Notes: generated by a model from the letters alone, not told the origin. 64,000 bases of DNA from Luteimicrobium sp049844995 (GCF_049844995.1 NZ_JBNCMC010000003.1:434001-498000); one strand, 5' to 3'. Shown: positions 19,199 through 27,764, counted from the stretch's first letter. A program made the numbers and translations.

Positions 19199-21313
19199 GT
19201 GGACGACGTCGACGGGACCGCGACGCGCGGCAGCGTCGGTCCCGTGCCGCCGCCCCCACCGCCGCCTCCGCCGCCCGCGCCGCCCCGAGAACGCGCGCTG
19301 CGGGTCTCGGACGAGGTGCGCGTGGGGTCGGTCGCGGCCACGCGTGCGGCCCGTCGCGGCCCCGACCACGACGTCACCCCGACCGTCGCGGGACGCACCG
19401 TCGCACGCCAGGCCCGCGGGCGCATCGCCGGGCTCGACGGGCTGAGGGCGCTCGCCGTGCTGGCCGTCGTCGTCTACCACGTGCAGCCCACCTGGCTGCC
19501 GGGCGGGTTCCTCGGCGTCGACGTGTTCTTCGTCGTCAGCGGGTTCCTCATCACGACGCTCCTGCTGCGGGAGCTCCAGCGCAGCCGCCGGCTCAGCCTG
19601 CCGTCGTTCTGGCTCCGCCGTGCGAGGCGCCTGCTTCCCGCCCTCGGGGTCGTCGTGGTGACGAGCATCCTCGCGGCGCGACTCGTCGAGCCGGACCTCC
19701 TCGTGGGCATCGGCCGCCAGACGCTCGGCGCGCTCACGTTCTCCAGCAACTGGGTCCAGATCGCGTCCGGGGCCAGCTACTTCGACCGCACCGCGCCCGA
19801 CCTCTTCATGACCTTCTGGTCCCTCGCGATCGAGGAGCAGTTCTACGTCCTGTGGCCGCTGCTGCTCGCCCTGCTGGTCGCGCTCACGACGTCCGGCCGG
19901 ACCCGCGCCCGCGTCGCGCTCGCCGGCGCCGTCGCGTCCGCGCTGCTCATGGCCCTCCTCTACACGCCGGGGACGGACCCCACGCGCGTCTACTACGGGA
20001 CCGACACCCACGTGTTCGGGCTGCTCCTCGGGGTCGCCGCCGCGTTCTGGTGGACCACCCGGCCGCGGCTCCTCGCCGCGGCGTGGGCGCACCGCTGGGT
20101 CCCCGTCGCCTCGCTCGCCGGCCTGCTCGCGCTGATGCTCACCCTGCACGACGACGCCGACCTCGCCTACCGGGGCGGCATCGCCCTCGGGTCGGTGCTC
20201 GCCCTCGGGGTGGTGGCCGGGTGCACCGGCGGCGCCACGACGACCGTGCGCGCGCTCGAGCTCCGGCCCGCGCGCTGGGTGGGCGAGCGGTCGTACGGGA
20301 TCTACCTGTGGCACTGGCCGCTCCTGCTGCTCGCCTGGGCCGCGGTGCCCGCCGAGCCCGGGACCGCGCGGTGGTGGTGGTCGAGCCTCGCCGCCGTGGC
20401 CCTGACGTTCGCGGCGTCGTGGGCGTCCTACCGGTGGGTCGAGACGCCGATCCGGCGGGACGGCTTCCGGCTGACGGCGGCCCGGGCCGCCGCCGTCGTG
20501 CGGCAGCCCGGCGCGCGCGTCGCGCCGGCCGTCGCGGTGGTCGGCGTGCTGGCGCTCGTCGGGACGGGCGTCGTGGTCGCCACCGCGCCCGCGGAGTCGG
20601 CCGCGCAGCGGTCCATCGAGCAGGGGCTCTCCGCGATCGACACCACCGGGACCACGGGCGGGGCGGGCGCCCTCGACGCCGCGTCGCCGTTCACCGTCCC
20701 CGGTGCGACCGCGCGTGGACCGGCCATCGCCGCCCGACCCGACCCCCGGCCGAGCCGGCCCGGTGCAGGCGGGGGAGCGACGTCGTCGGGCCTGCCGCCC
20801 CTCCTCGTCAAGGGCAAGGTCGACGGGAGGCAGGTCATCGGGTTCGGCGACTCGGTGCTGTCCGGCGCCGCGCCCGCCGTGCTCGACCACTTCCCCGGCA
20901 TCGCGCTCGACGCCAAGCCCATCCGCAAGTGGGTCGACGCCCCCGCGCTCGTCCAGAAGGCCGCCGACGCCGGGAAGCTCCGGCCCTACGTCGTCCTCAA
21001 CTTCGGCACCAACGGCGGGTTCCAGTTCAAGGGGTCGGACACCGCGCTCGAGAAGGTGCTGAGCATCCTCGGGCCGGGCCGCCGGATCGTCCTCGTCAAC
21101 ACCGTCGGCGTCAGCTACTGGGTCCCGGACGCCAACAAGCAGCTCGCGCGCATCGCCGCGAAGCACCCGAACGTCGTCGTCGCCGACTGGAACCACGCGG
21201 TCCGCGGGAAGCCCGGGCTCCTGCACGCCGACCGGACGCACCCGAACATGCAGGGGATCGACGTGTATGCCGGGGTCGTCGACGCGGCGCTCAGGGAGGC
21301 CGCCGGGCGGTAG
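19199..21313 (+). CDS. Membrane O-acyltransferase (acyltransferase 3) with SGNH hydrolase domain
   Basis: 704 residues from GTG 19199, which follows a strong GGAGGGG box; the frame itself opens further upstream. A cytoplasmic tail with a run of ten prolines (residues 17-26) precedes the acyltransferase-3 domain. That domain starts at IAGLDGLRALAVLAVVVYHV, with VDVFFVVSGFLITTLLLREL and FWSLAIEEQFYVLWPLLLA, and about ten membrane helices run to residue 440. A periplasmic linker leads to a C-terminal SGNH domain with GFGDSVLSGAAP (Ser block), LNFGTNGG (Asn block) and LHADRTHPNMQGIDVYA (catalytic D-x-x-H). Enzymes of this OafA/Oat-like architecture move acyl groups across the membrane onto peptidoglycan, polysaccharide or lipid; the acceptor cannot be read. 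No glycan cluster is adjacent. Confidence 0.92.
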   Translation: MDDVDGTATRGSVGPVPPPPPPPPPPAPPRERALRVSDEVRVGSVAATRAARRGPDHDVTPTVAGRTVARQARGRIAGLDGLRALAVLAVVVYHVQPTWLPGGFLGVDVFFVVSGFLITTLLLRELQRSRRLSLPSFWLRRARRLLPALGVVVVTSILAARLVEPDLLVGIGRQTLGALTFSSNWVQIASGASYFDRTAPDLFMTFWSLAIEEQFYVLWPLLLALLVALTTSGRTRARVALAGAVASALLMALLYTPGTDPTRVYYGTDTHVFGLLLGVAAAFWWTTRPRLLAAAWAHRWVPVASLAGLLALMLTLHDDADLAYRGGIALGSVLALGVVAGCTGGATTTVRALELRPARWVGERSYGIYLWHWPLLLLAWAAVPAEPGTARWWWSSLAAVALTFAASWASYRWVETPIRRDGFRLTAARAAAVVRQPGARVAPAVAVVGVLALVGTGVVVATAPAESAAQRSIEQGLSAIDTTGTTGGAGALDAASPFTVPGATARGPAIAARPDPRPSRPGAGGGATSSGLPPLLVKGKVDGRQVIGFGDSVLSGAAPAVLDHFPGIALDAKPIRKWVDAPALVQKAADAGKLRPYVVLNFGTNGGFQFKGSDTALEKVLSILGPGRRIVLVNTVGVSYWVPDANKQLARIAAKHPNVVVADWNHAVRGKPGLLHADRTHPNMQGIDVYAGVVDAALREAAGR

Positions 21314-21345
21314 CCCGGGCCGTCCGTCGTGGCGGGGCGGGTGTG

Positions 21346-21954
21346 TCAGGCGGCCTCCGCGTCGCGGGTCTGCTCCGCCGACGCGCGGAGGGCGGCGAGG
21401 TCCGCCCCGGCCGCCGTGAGGGTGCGGCCCGCGGGGGACGACGGGTCGCGGAGGACGCCGAGGAGCAGGTGCGCGCTGGTGATCCGGCGGTCGTGGAGGC
21501 GGACGGCCTCGCGCAGCGCCAGCTCGAGGGTCTTCTTCGCGTCCGCGGAGAACCGGGGACGCCGGGAGTGGCCGCGGCGCCCTTCGGCCGCGACGGGCGT
21601 GTCGAGGGCTCCCGGACCGAACACGTCGTCCGCGCGGGCGCGCATGGCGTCGAGGTCGATGCCGACGGCGGCGAGCGCGGCCGGGTCGAGGCCGGGATCG
21701 GCGGCACTCGGGCCGTCGGGGGCGGGCGTCGTCGGGCGGCCGGGGCGGTCCACCGTGGCGGCGGCGGCCTCCAGGCGTGCGCGGTCCAGACCGGCGTCGT
21801 GGAGGACTCGTGCCGCGGTCGCGCCGTCGTGCGCCGCGTCCTGCCAGGCGAGCGCGAGGAGCAGGGAGACGGAGTCGACCGTCCCCGAGCCCTCGGCGTC
21901 GCCCACGGCGAGGTTCACGACGGACCGGGCGTCCTTGGTGAAGCGTTCGAACAT
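21346..21954 (-). CDS. Clp N-terminal-domain protein without ATPase domains
   Basis: 202 residues from ATG at 21954, preceded by GAAGGGA. It has a split pair of Clp repeats: MFERFTKDARSVVNLAV to LLLALAWQDAAHDG at the N-terminus, and FSADAKKTLELALREAVRL with ITSAHLLLGVLRDPSSP at the C-terminus, joined by a variable linker. Such domains bind substrates or adaptors on ClpA/ClpC. Here there is no AAA+ module, so the protein is probably an adaptor, a decoy or a small chaperone. It lies 2 nt downstream of the HTH gene, so the two form one operon. Small Clp_N-only proteins paired with an HTH gene recur in actinobacteria; their function is not established as far as I know. Confidence 0.85.
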   Translation of the reverse strand: MFERFTKDARSVVNLAVGDAEGSGTVDSVSLLLALAWQDAAHDGATAARVLHDAGLDRARLEAAAATVDRPGRPTTPAPDGPSAADPGLDPAALAAVGIDLDAMRARADDVFGPGALDTPVAAEGRRGHSRRPRFSADAKKTLELALREAVRLHDRRITSAHLLLGVLRDPSSPAGRTLTAAGADLAALRASAEQTRDAEAA

Positions 21955-21956
21955 GG

Positions 21957-22220
21957 TCAGTCCCTTCCGTTGTCGAGGCCCGAGCCACGCCTCGTGCCGT
22001 GCTTCTTGTGGACGGCCTGCCGGCTGACGCCGAGCGCGTCCGCGATCTCCTGCCACGACCAGCCGAGCGCCCGCGCCCGGCCGACCTGCAGGGCCTCGAG
22101 CCGCTCCGCGAGGGTGCGGAGCGAGCGCACCGCCCGGAGGCCGACGGCGGGGTCGTCGGAGACGGCGGCGGCCGCCTCGGGCGGTGTCGGCCCGGGAACC
22201 GGGCTGCTGGTGTCGGTCAT
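21957..22220 (-). CDS. Small helix-turn-helix DNA-binding protein
   Basis: 87 residues from ATG 22220. The C-terminal half is a helix-turn-helix: ARALGWSWQEIADALGVSRQ followed by AVHKKHGTRR, of the sigma-70 region 4-like / AsnC-like fold used for binding short palindromes. The ATG at 22220 lies 7 nt after a -10 box (TATGTT) on the minus strand, so the mRNA is probably leaderless and no ribosome binding site is expected. An in-frame ATG at 22232 lies within that -10 box and is therefore unlikely. Twin palindromes that overlap its own -35 and -10 suggest autorepression. The Clp_N gene follows 2 nt downstream. Confidence 0.85.
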   Translation of the reverse strand: MTDTSSPVPGPTPPEAAAAVSDDPAVGLRAVRSLRTLAERLEALQVGRARALGWSWQEIADALGVSRQAVHKKHGTRRGSGLDNGRD

Positions 22221-22223
22221 GCT

Positions 22224-22268
22224 TGTCAACATAGGTTGACGCGCAGCGCGTGTCAACCGAGGTTGACA
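22224..22268 (-). promoter_or_regulatory. Leaderless promoter with twin operators for the HTH/Clp_N operon
   Basis: Two palindromes, tgtcaac-ata-ggttgac (22224-22240) and tgtcaac-cga-ggttgac (22251-22267), are identical apart from the 3-nt spacer and lie 27 nt centre to centre. Read on the minus strand they contain TTGACA (22256-22251) and TATGTT (22233-22228) separated by exactly 17 nt, so each operator covers one promoter hexamer. The start codon follows the -10 by 7 nt. The obvious candidate ligand is the HTH protein itself. Confidence 0.85.
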
Positions 22269-22357
22269 CAGCCGTCTTCGGACCGGGCCGCGCCGTCCCG
22301 GTGTGGCGCTCGTCACGACCGGTGCCGGGTCGGGCGGGAGGGCCGTGCGCGGAGGGC

Positions 22358-22391
22358 TACCCTGGAACGCGGTGTCTTGACGTCGAGACAC
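22358..22391 (+). promoter_or_regulatory. sucC promoter region with CTTGACGTCGAG operator
   Basis: A 20-nt near-perfect palindrome (gtgtcttgacgtcgagacac, 22372-22391) lies 33 nt before the sucC start. A TACCCT hexamer at 22358-22363 may be the -10 box, which would put the palindrome over the start site. The core matches the site before icd at 38529. Confidence 0.6.
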
Positions 22392-22423
22392 CCGCAAACC
22401 TGTCGATGGAAGGACGCACCAGG

Positions 22424-23599
22424 GTGGACCTGTTCGAATACCAGGCGCGCGACCTCTTCGAGAAGCACGGTGTACCGGTGCTGGGCGGCGTCGTCGCGAC
22501 GACCCCCGAAGAGGCTCGCGAAGGCGCAGTGAAGCTGACGGGCGAGGACGGCGGAGTCGTTGTCGTCAAGGCCCAGGTCAAGGTCGGTGGCCGTGGCAAG
22601 GCCGGCGGCGTCAAGCTCGCGAAGTCCCCCGACGAGGCCGCCGAGCGCGCGTCCGAGATCCTCGGCATGGACATCAAGGGCCACACGGTCCACCGCGTGA
22701 TGATCGCGGAGGGCGCCCAGATCGAGGAGGAGTACTACTTCTCCGTGCTCCTCGACCGGGCCAACCGCTCCCTGCTCGCCATGGCGAGCAAGGAGGGCGG
22801 CATGGAGATCGAGCAGCTCGCCGTCGAGCGCCCCGACGCGCTCGCGCGCATCGAGGTCAACGCGCTCACCGGCATCGACCAGGCCAAGGCGGACGAGATC
22901 GTCGCGGCCGCGGGCTTCGACGCCGACGTCGCCGGCAAGATCGCCGACGTCATCCAGAAGCTCTGGACCGTCTACAAGGAGGAGGACGCGACGCTCGTCG
23001 AGGTCAACCCCCTCGTCAAGACGGCGTCCGGCGACATCGTCGCCCTCGACGGCAAGGTCTCGCTCGACGAGAACGCCGGCTTCCGCCACCCCGACCACGA
23101 GGCGCTCGAGGACAAGGCCGCGGCGGACCCGCTCGAGGCCAAGGCCAAGGAGAACGACCTCAACTACGTCAAGCTCGACGGCGAGGTCGGCATCATCGGC
23201 AACGGCGCGGGGCTCGTCATGAGCACGCTCGACGTCGTCGCGTACGCGGGCGAGGCGCACGGCGGCGTCAAGCCGGCCAACTTCCTCGACATCGGCGGCG
23301 GCGCGTCCGCTGAGGTCATGGCCGCCGGGCTCGACGTCATCCTCAACGACGCGCAGGTCAAGAGCGTGTTCGTCAACGTCTTCGGCGGCATCACCGCGTG
23401 CGACGCCGTGGCGAACGGCATCGTCAAGGCCCTGCAGATCCTCGGCGACGAGGCCAACAAGCCGCTCGTCGTCCGCCTCGACGGCAACAACGTGGAGGAG
23501 GGCCGCCGCATCCTCGCGGAGGCCGCGCACCCGCTCGTCACGCTGGCGAGCACCATGGACGAGGGCGCCGACAAGGCCGCCGAGCTGGCTGCGAAGTAA
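22424..23599 (+). CDS. sucC: Succinate-CoA ligase (ADP-forming) beta subunit
   Basis: 391 residues from GTG 22424, which gives the family-standard start VDLFEYQARDLFEKHGVPVL; GGAAGGA at 22408-22414 is the ribosome site. ATG 22406 is in frame but would add six residues. The N-terminal ATP-grasp domain has VVKAQVKVGGRGKAGGVKLA for ATP binding and EVNPLVKTASGDIVALDGKV for metal binding. The C-terminal ligase-CoA domain has NGAGLVMSTLDVV and FLDIGGGASAEVM. It pairs with SucD, 12 nt downstream, to interconvert succinyl-CoA and succinate with ATP in the TCA cycle. Length and motifs are typical. Confidence 0.97.
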   Translation: MDLFEYQARDLFEKHGVPVLGGVVATTPEEAREGAVKLTGEDGGVVVVKAQVKVGGRGKAGGVKLAKSPDEAAERASEILGMDIKGHTVHRVMIAEGAQIEEEYYFSVLLDRANRSLLAMASKEGGMEIEQLAVERPDALARIEVNALTGIDQAKADEIVAAAGFDADVAGKIADVIQKLWTVYKEEDATLVEVNPLVKTASGDIVALDGKVSLDENAGFRHPDHEALEDKAAADPLEAKAKENDLNYVKLDGEVGIIGNGAGLVMSTLDVVAYAGEAHGGVKPANFLDIGGGASAEVMAAGLDVILNDAQVKSVFVNVFGGITACDAVANGIVKALQILGDEANKPLVVRLDGNNVEEGRRILAEAAHPLVTLASTMDEGADKAAELAAK

Positions 23600-23611
23600 G
23601 GGAATCGAACG

Positions 23612-24517
23612 ATGTCTGTCTTCCTCACCAAGGACTCCAAGGTCATCGTCCAGGGCATCACGGGCGGCGAGGGCACCAAGCACACCGCGCTCATGCTCAA
23701 GGCCGGCACGCAGGTCGTGGGCGGCGTCAACGCCCGCAAGGCCGGCACGTCCGTGACCCACACCGGCGCCACCGGCACCGAGGTCGAGCTCCCCGTCTTC
23801 GGGACCGTCGTCGAGGCGGTCGAGAAGACCGGCGCCGACGTGTCGATCATCTTCGTGCCCGCCGCGCACACCAAGGCCGCCATGATCGAGGCCATCGACG
23901 CCGAGATCCCGCTCCTCGTGGTCATCACGGAGGGCGTGCCGGTCGAGGACGCCGCCGAGGCGTGGGCGTACGCGATCGAGAAGGGCAACAAGACCCGGAT
24001 CATCGGCCCGAACTGCCCCGGCATCATCACGCCCGGCGAGTCGCTCGTCGGCATCACGCCCGCGACGATCACCGGCTCCGGCCCCATCGGCCTCGTGTCC
24101 AAGTCGGGCACGCTGACCTACCAGATGATGTACGAACTGCGGGACTTCGGGTTCTCCACCGCCATCGGCATCGGCGGCGACCCGATCATCGGGACCACGC
24201 ACATCGACGCGCTCGCCGCGTTCGAGGCCGACCCCGAGACCAAGGCGATCGTCATGATCGGCGAGATCGGCGGCGACGCCGAGGAGCGCGCGGCCGCGTT
24301 CATCAAGGACAACGTCACCAAGCCGGTCGTCGGCTACGTCGCGGGCTTCACGGCCCCCGAGGGCAAGACGATGGGCCACGCGGGCGCCATCGTGTCGGGC
24401 TCGTCCGGCACGGCCGCCGCCAAGAAGGAGGCCCTCGAGGCCGCGGGCGTGAAGGTCGGCAAGACGCCGTCCGAGACCGCCTCCCTCATGCGGGAGATCC
24501 TCACCTCGCTCGCCTGA
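23612..24517 (+). CDS. sucD: Succinate-CoA ligase alpha subunit
   Basis: 301 residues from ATG 23612, 12 nt after sucC. The CoA-binding Rossmann domain begins VFLTKDSKVIVQGITGGEGT and includes GGVNARKAGT. The ligase domain carries IIGPNCPGIITPGE and KSGTLTYQMMYELRDFGFST. The C-terminal EGKTMGHAGAIVSGSSGTA contains the active-site histidine (in GHAGA) that is phosphorylated during catalysis. It forms the complex with SucC. A strong terminator hairpin follows at 24549. Confidence 0.97.
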   Translation: MSVFLTKDSKVIVQGITGGEGTKHTALMLKAGTQVVGGVNARKAGTSVTHTGATGTEVELPVFGTVVEAVEKTGADVSIIFVPAAHTKAAMIEAIDAEIPLLVVITEGVPVEDAAEAWAYAIEKGNKTRIIGPNCPGIITPGESLVGITPATITGSGPIGLVSKSGTLTYQMMYELRDFGFSTAIGIGGDPIIGTTHIDALAAFEADPETKAIVMIGEIGGDAEERAAAFIKDNVTKPVVGYVAGFTAPEGKTMGHAGAIVSGSSGTAAAKKEALEAAGVKVGKTPSETASLMREILTSLA

Positions 24518-24901
24518 GCGAGCCGGGACCGACGTCCGGTCCCACGTCCGAGGCCCGGGCGGGTCGTCGCTGCTGCGGCGCCCGCCCGGGCCTCGTTCGT
24601 CTCTCGTGAACCGCCACCGAACGAGGCAGGACGCCGACGATGACGTAGGCGTCGTCGGCCGCGAGATACCGCGATGCGGTCGAGTCACCGATGCAGACTC
24701 GGTATCTCGACCCGAACTCGGTATGTCGTCGGCGCGCGGCGCGGTCACACGCGGCCCGTTCTGACGCGTCACCGTCGGCGAGGCGAGCCGACCGCGAGCT
24801 GGTCGATGGGGTGTCGGTCGGAGTCGCGGCTCGGCACCGGAAGGGCGTCCGGACGGCGCGGCCTGCACGGGGCGCGGCGCGACGTCGGGGACGATGGGCG
24901 C
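24518..24901. other. Intergenic region between sucD and the DUF6350 gene
   Basis: Beyond the terminator there is a 10-bp inverted repeat cgagataccg (24662-24671) / cggtatctcg (24700-24709), with actcggtat repeated directly at 24697 and 24717. No gene is visible. The repeat may be an operator or a folded leader for the next gene; its function is unknown. Confidence 0.5.
24549..24595 (+). terminator. Terminator of sucCD
   Basis: A 15-bp perfect stem, cgaggcccgggcggg (24549-24563) with cccgcccgggcctcg (24581-24595), sits 32 nt after the sucD stop. A TTCGT run follows. Confidence 0.85.
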
Positions 24902-26161
24902 GTGAGCTCCACCGGCACCCCCACGCGCTCGCCCCGCGCGCGCACCCTCGACGCGCCCGACGGCGGCCGTCGCCGGGGCGCGCCGTCCGAGCTGGTCGCG
25001 TCGTTCCTGTCGGCCGTGGTGGTCGTCGTCGAGTGCGTCGTCCTCACGCTGCTCGTGGTCGTCCTGGTGGTCGGGGCGGTGCTGGTGGCTAGCCCGACGG
25101 GCGCGGGCTGGTCGGGCGCGGCGACCATCGCGGCGTCGACCTGGCTGCTCGGGCACGGCGTCCCGGTCGAGGCGAGCGGCGCCACCCTGACGATCGTGCC
25201 GCTCGGCGTCACCGCGCTCGCGCTGTTCGTGGCGTTCGCCGTCGGACGGCGCACCCTGCGGCCCCGCGCCGCCGCCCTCGCCTTCGCGGTGCTCGGCTAC
25301 GCCGCGGTGGTCACCGCCGTCGCGGCGTTCACCGCGCCCGTCGCGCCCGGTGGACTGCTCTGGGCGCCCGTCGGAGGGGCGCTCCTGGCCCTCGCGGGGC
25401 TGGGCCTCGGCCTCACCACCCGCCCGGACGCCCCGACCCTCGGCGAGCTCGCCGAGCGGTTCCAGGAGGCCCTCGAGCCGCGGCTGCCCGTGCCCTCTGT
25501 CGCGCTGGACGGCGTCCGGCGCGGAGCCGCCGCCGGGGTCGTCGCGGTGCTGCTCGCGATCGCCGCGGCCGGCGTCCTGCTCGTCGTGTGGGCGGTGTCG
25601 GGGCGGTCGACCGTCGGCGACGTGCTGCGGGCGCTCGACCCGGGGACGGCGTCCGGGATGCTGCTCGGGGTCGCGCAGCTCGCGTTCGTCCCGAACCTCG
25701 TGGCGTGGGCGCTCGCGTGGCTCGTCGGGCCAGGGTTCGCGGTGGGCGCCGGCTCGGGGTACGCCCCGTCGTCGCACGTCGACGGCGCCCTTCCCCTCGT
25801 GCCGCTCGTCGGCGCGCTGCCCGGACCCGGATGGGCGAACCCGGTCGCGCAGGCGTCGGTGCTGGTCGTGGTGGCGGCCGGCGTCGTCGCGGGCGTCTAC
25901 CTGTGGCGCGCGCACGCGTTCGCGGGCGGCACCACCTGGACCGGGCTCGTGACGTCCGTGCTCACGGCGGCGGTCGTCGCCGGCGTGCTCGTGGCGGGGC
26001 TCGAGGCCGTCGCGGGCGGCGCGGTCGGGCCGGGCGCCATGCGCACCGTGGGCGCGCGGCCGTGGCTCGTCGGGGGGCTTGCGGCGGCGTGGGTGCTGCT
26101 CGGCGTGGCACTCGCCGTCGGCTGGCGGCTCCTCGACCTGCGGGGCCGGTCGCGCCGCTGA
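24902..26161 (+). CDS. DUF6350-type polytopic membrane protein
   Basis: 419 residues from GTG 24902, the first start that leaves a short hydrophilic N-terminus before the first helix. About nine to ten hydrophobic segments follow (for example SAVVVVVECVVLTLLVVVLV, LTIVPLGVTALALFVAFAV, AAAGVVAVLLAIAAAGVLLV). The motif WALAWLVGPGFAVGAGSGYA sits mid-protein. The gene between sucD and purN in many Micrococcales and Streptomyces genomes encodes a protein of this type, annotated DUF6350; the assignment rests on that synteny and the motif. The function is unknown. It is followed by purN after 20 nt. Confidence 0.75.
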   Translation: MSSTGTPTRSPRARTLDAPDGGRRRGAPSELVASFLSAVVVVVECVVLTLLVVVLVVGAVLVASPTGAGWSGAATIAASTWLLGHGVPVEASGATLTIVPLGVTALALFVAFAVGRRTLRPRAAALAFAVLGYAAVVTAVAAFTAPVAPGGLLWAPVGGALLALAGLGLGLTTRPDAPTLGELAERFQEALEPRLPVPSVALDGVRRGAAAGVVAVLLAIAAAGVLLVVWAVSGRSTVGDVLRALDPGTASGMLLGVAQLAFVPNLVAWALAWLVGPGFAVGAGSGYAPSSHVDGALPLVPLVGALPGPGWANPVAQASVLVVVAAGVVAGVYLWRAHAFAGGTTWTGLVTSVLTAAVVAGVLVAGLEAVAGGAVGPGAMRTVGARPWLVGGLAAAWVLLGVALAVGWRLLDLRGRSRR

Positions 26162-26169
26162 CGCGCCGC

Positions 26170-26175
26170 TAGGGT
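26170..26175 (+). promoter_or_regulatory. TAGGGT -10 box next to the purN start
   Basis: TAGGGT lies 6 nt before the GTG of purN, so transcription would begin at or next to the start codon (leaderless). No convincing -35 box is seen. Confidence 0.5.
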
Positions 26176-26181
26176 AAGGCC

Positions 26182-26826
26182 GTGCAGACCCCCTCCGGCC
26201 AGCCCGTGGACGTCACGTCCTCCACCCGCCTCGTCGTCCTCGTGAGCGGCGCCGGCTCGAACCTCGCGGCGCTGCTCGCCGCGCACACGGACCCCGCGTA
26301 CGGCGCGCGCGTCGTCGGCGTCGTCGCGGACCGGCCCGGCATCCGGGCGCTCGAGCTCGCGCAGGAGGCGGGGATCCCCACCGCCGTCGTGAGCCTCAAG
26401 GACTTCCCCGACCGCGCCGTGTGGGACGAGGCGCTCACCGAGGCGGTCGCCGTCTTCTCGCCGGACCTCGTCGTCCTCGCGGGCTTCATGAAGCTCGTCG
26501 GCGCGCCGTTCCTCGCGCGGTTCGGCGGCCGCATGCTCAACGCGCACCCGGCGCTGCTGCCGTCGTTCCCCGGCGCCCACGGCGTGCGCGACGCTCTCGC
26601 GTATGGCGTCAAGGTCACCGGCTGCAGCCTCATCGTCGTCGACGAGGGCGTCGACAGCGGGCCGATCGTCGCCCAGGTCGCGGTCCCGGTCGAGGACGAC
26701 GACGACGAGGCGAGCCTGCACGAGCGCATCAAGGTCGCGGAGCGCGCCCTCCTGGTGGACGTGGTGGGCCGGGCGGCGCGCGAGGGCCTCGTCGTCGAGG
26801 GGCGTCGCACCCGGTTCGGCCGCTGA
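26182..26826 (+). CDS. purN: Phosphoribosylglycinamide formyltransferase 1
   Basis: 214 residues from GTG 26182. PurN transfers a formyl group from 10-formyl-THF to GAR in purine synthesis. Characteristic motifs are LVVLVSGAGSNLAALL at the N-terminus (phosphate-binding loop), VVLAGFMKLVGAPFL, and MLNAHPALLPSFPGAHGVRD with the catalytic Asn and His. GVKVTGCSLIVVDEGVDSGP carries the catalytic Asp. Length is typical. In most relatives purN is followed directly by purH, but here purH is 5.2 kb downstream with its own riboswitch. The hydrolase gene starts 2 nt after the stop, so it is co-transcribed. Confidence 0.96.
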   Translation: MQTPSGQPVDVTSSTRLVVLVSGAGSNLAALLAAHTDPAYGARVVGVVADRPGIRALELAQEAGIPTAVVSLKDFPDRAVWDEALTEAVAVFSPDLVVLAGFMKLVGAPFLARFGGRMLNAHPALLPSFPGAHGVRDALAYGVKVTGCSLIVVDEGVDSGPIVAQVAVPVEDDDDEASLHERIKVAERALLVDVVGRAAREGLVVEGRRTRFGR

Positions 26827-26827
26827 C

Positions 26828-27760
26828 ATGACGCCGCCGCTGCCGCTCGTCGCGCGAGGCGGGGGCGGCACGCTCGCGGGGAGCCTGTGGCTTCCCGACG
26901 GCCCCGCGCGGGCGCTCGTCCTCATGCACCCGGGCTCGGGCCCGTCGGACCGCGACAACGACGCGTTCTTCCCGCCCGTCCGCGGCGCCCTCCTGGCCGC
27001 GGGCGCCGCCGTGGCGTCGTACGACAAGCGCGGCGTGGGCGGGTCGGAGGGCTCCTGGCTCACCACGGCGATCCCCGACCAGGCCGACGACGCCGCCGCG
27101 GGACTCCGCGTGGCGCGCACCGCCCTGGGCGCCGCGGGGGGCGGAATCGGTGGCGCCGCCGTGCCGACGGTGCTGTTCGGGCACTCGCAGGGCGGGTGGG
27201 TCGTGCTCGAGGCGGCCTCGCGGGCCGACGTGGCGGGCGTCGTCACCAGTTCCGGGCCGGCCGTGACACCGGGCGACCAGGAACGCTTCTCGACGGCGAC
27301 GGCGGTCCGCCGCGCGGGCTGGGCCGACGCGGACGAGGCGCTCGCCGTCTTCGACGGGCTGATGGCGCTGGCCGAGCGCGGCGCCGCCTACGACGAGGCG
27401 CGGGCCTGGTCCGGCGTCTCGGAGCGCCGCGACGTGCTCGACCGCCTCGCGGCGCTCGGCGCGTTCGTCCCGGGCTCGCGCGAGGTCTGGGAGCTGGCGA
27501 CGCTGCTCGTCGGGCACGATCCGCAGGACGCCCTGCGCCGCCTCCGCGTGCCGCTGCTGGCCGTGTTCGGCGACGACGACGGCGTGGTGCCGGTCGAACG
27601 GAGCGTCGCCGCTCTGCGGGGCCTCGTGCCGCCGCGCCTGCTCGACGTCGCGGTGCTCGCGGGCGGCGACCACCGGCTCCAGAGCGTGGACGGCAGGTTC
27701 GTGCCGGGGTACCCGGACGTCGTCGTCGACTTCGTCCGGCGCGTCGCAGGCGCGCCCTGA
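26828..27760 (+). CDS. Alpha/beta hydrolase
   Basis: 310 residues, ATG one base after the purN stop. The alpha/beta hydrolase fold is clear. VLMHPGSGPSDRDND replaces the usual HG oxyanion loop, YDKRGVGGSEGSW is the next turn, and LFGHSQGGWVVLEAA contains the nucleophile elbow GHSQG (Ser). VPLLAVFGDDDGVVPVE supplies the acid and GGDHRLQ the catalytic His. There is no signal peptide, so it is cytoplasmic. It resembles acyl-CoA thioester hydrolase / peptidase S9-like esterases, but the substrate cannot be inferred. Coupling to purN is positional only. Confidence 0.88.
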   Translation: MTPPLPLVARGGGGTLAGSLWLPDGPARALVLMHPGSGPSDRDNDAFFPPVRGALLAAGAAVASYDKRGVGGSEGSWLTTAIPDQADDAAAGLRVARTALGAAGGGIGGAAVPTVLFGHSQGGWVVLEAASRADVAGVVTSSGPAVTPGDQERFSTATAVRRAGWADADEALAVFDGLMALAERGAAYDEARAWSGVSERRDVLDRLAALGAFVPGSREVWELATLLVGHDPQDALRRLRVPLLAVFGDDDGVVPVERSVAALRGLVPPRLLDVAVLAGGDHRLQSVDGRFVPGYPDVVVDFVRRVAGAP

Positions 27761-27764
27761 CCCG

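Noticed and set aside
19025..21988. Long minus-strand frame over the acyltransferase gene
   Set aside because: Arg/Gly-rich composition and overlap with a protein with clear acyltransferase and SGNH motifs.
22313..25915. 1200-codon minus-strand frame across sucCD and DUF6350
   Set aside because: A shadow of three well-supported plus-strand genes; low-complexity Arg/Asp/Gly sequence with no recognisable motif.
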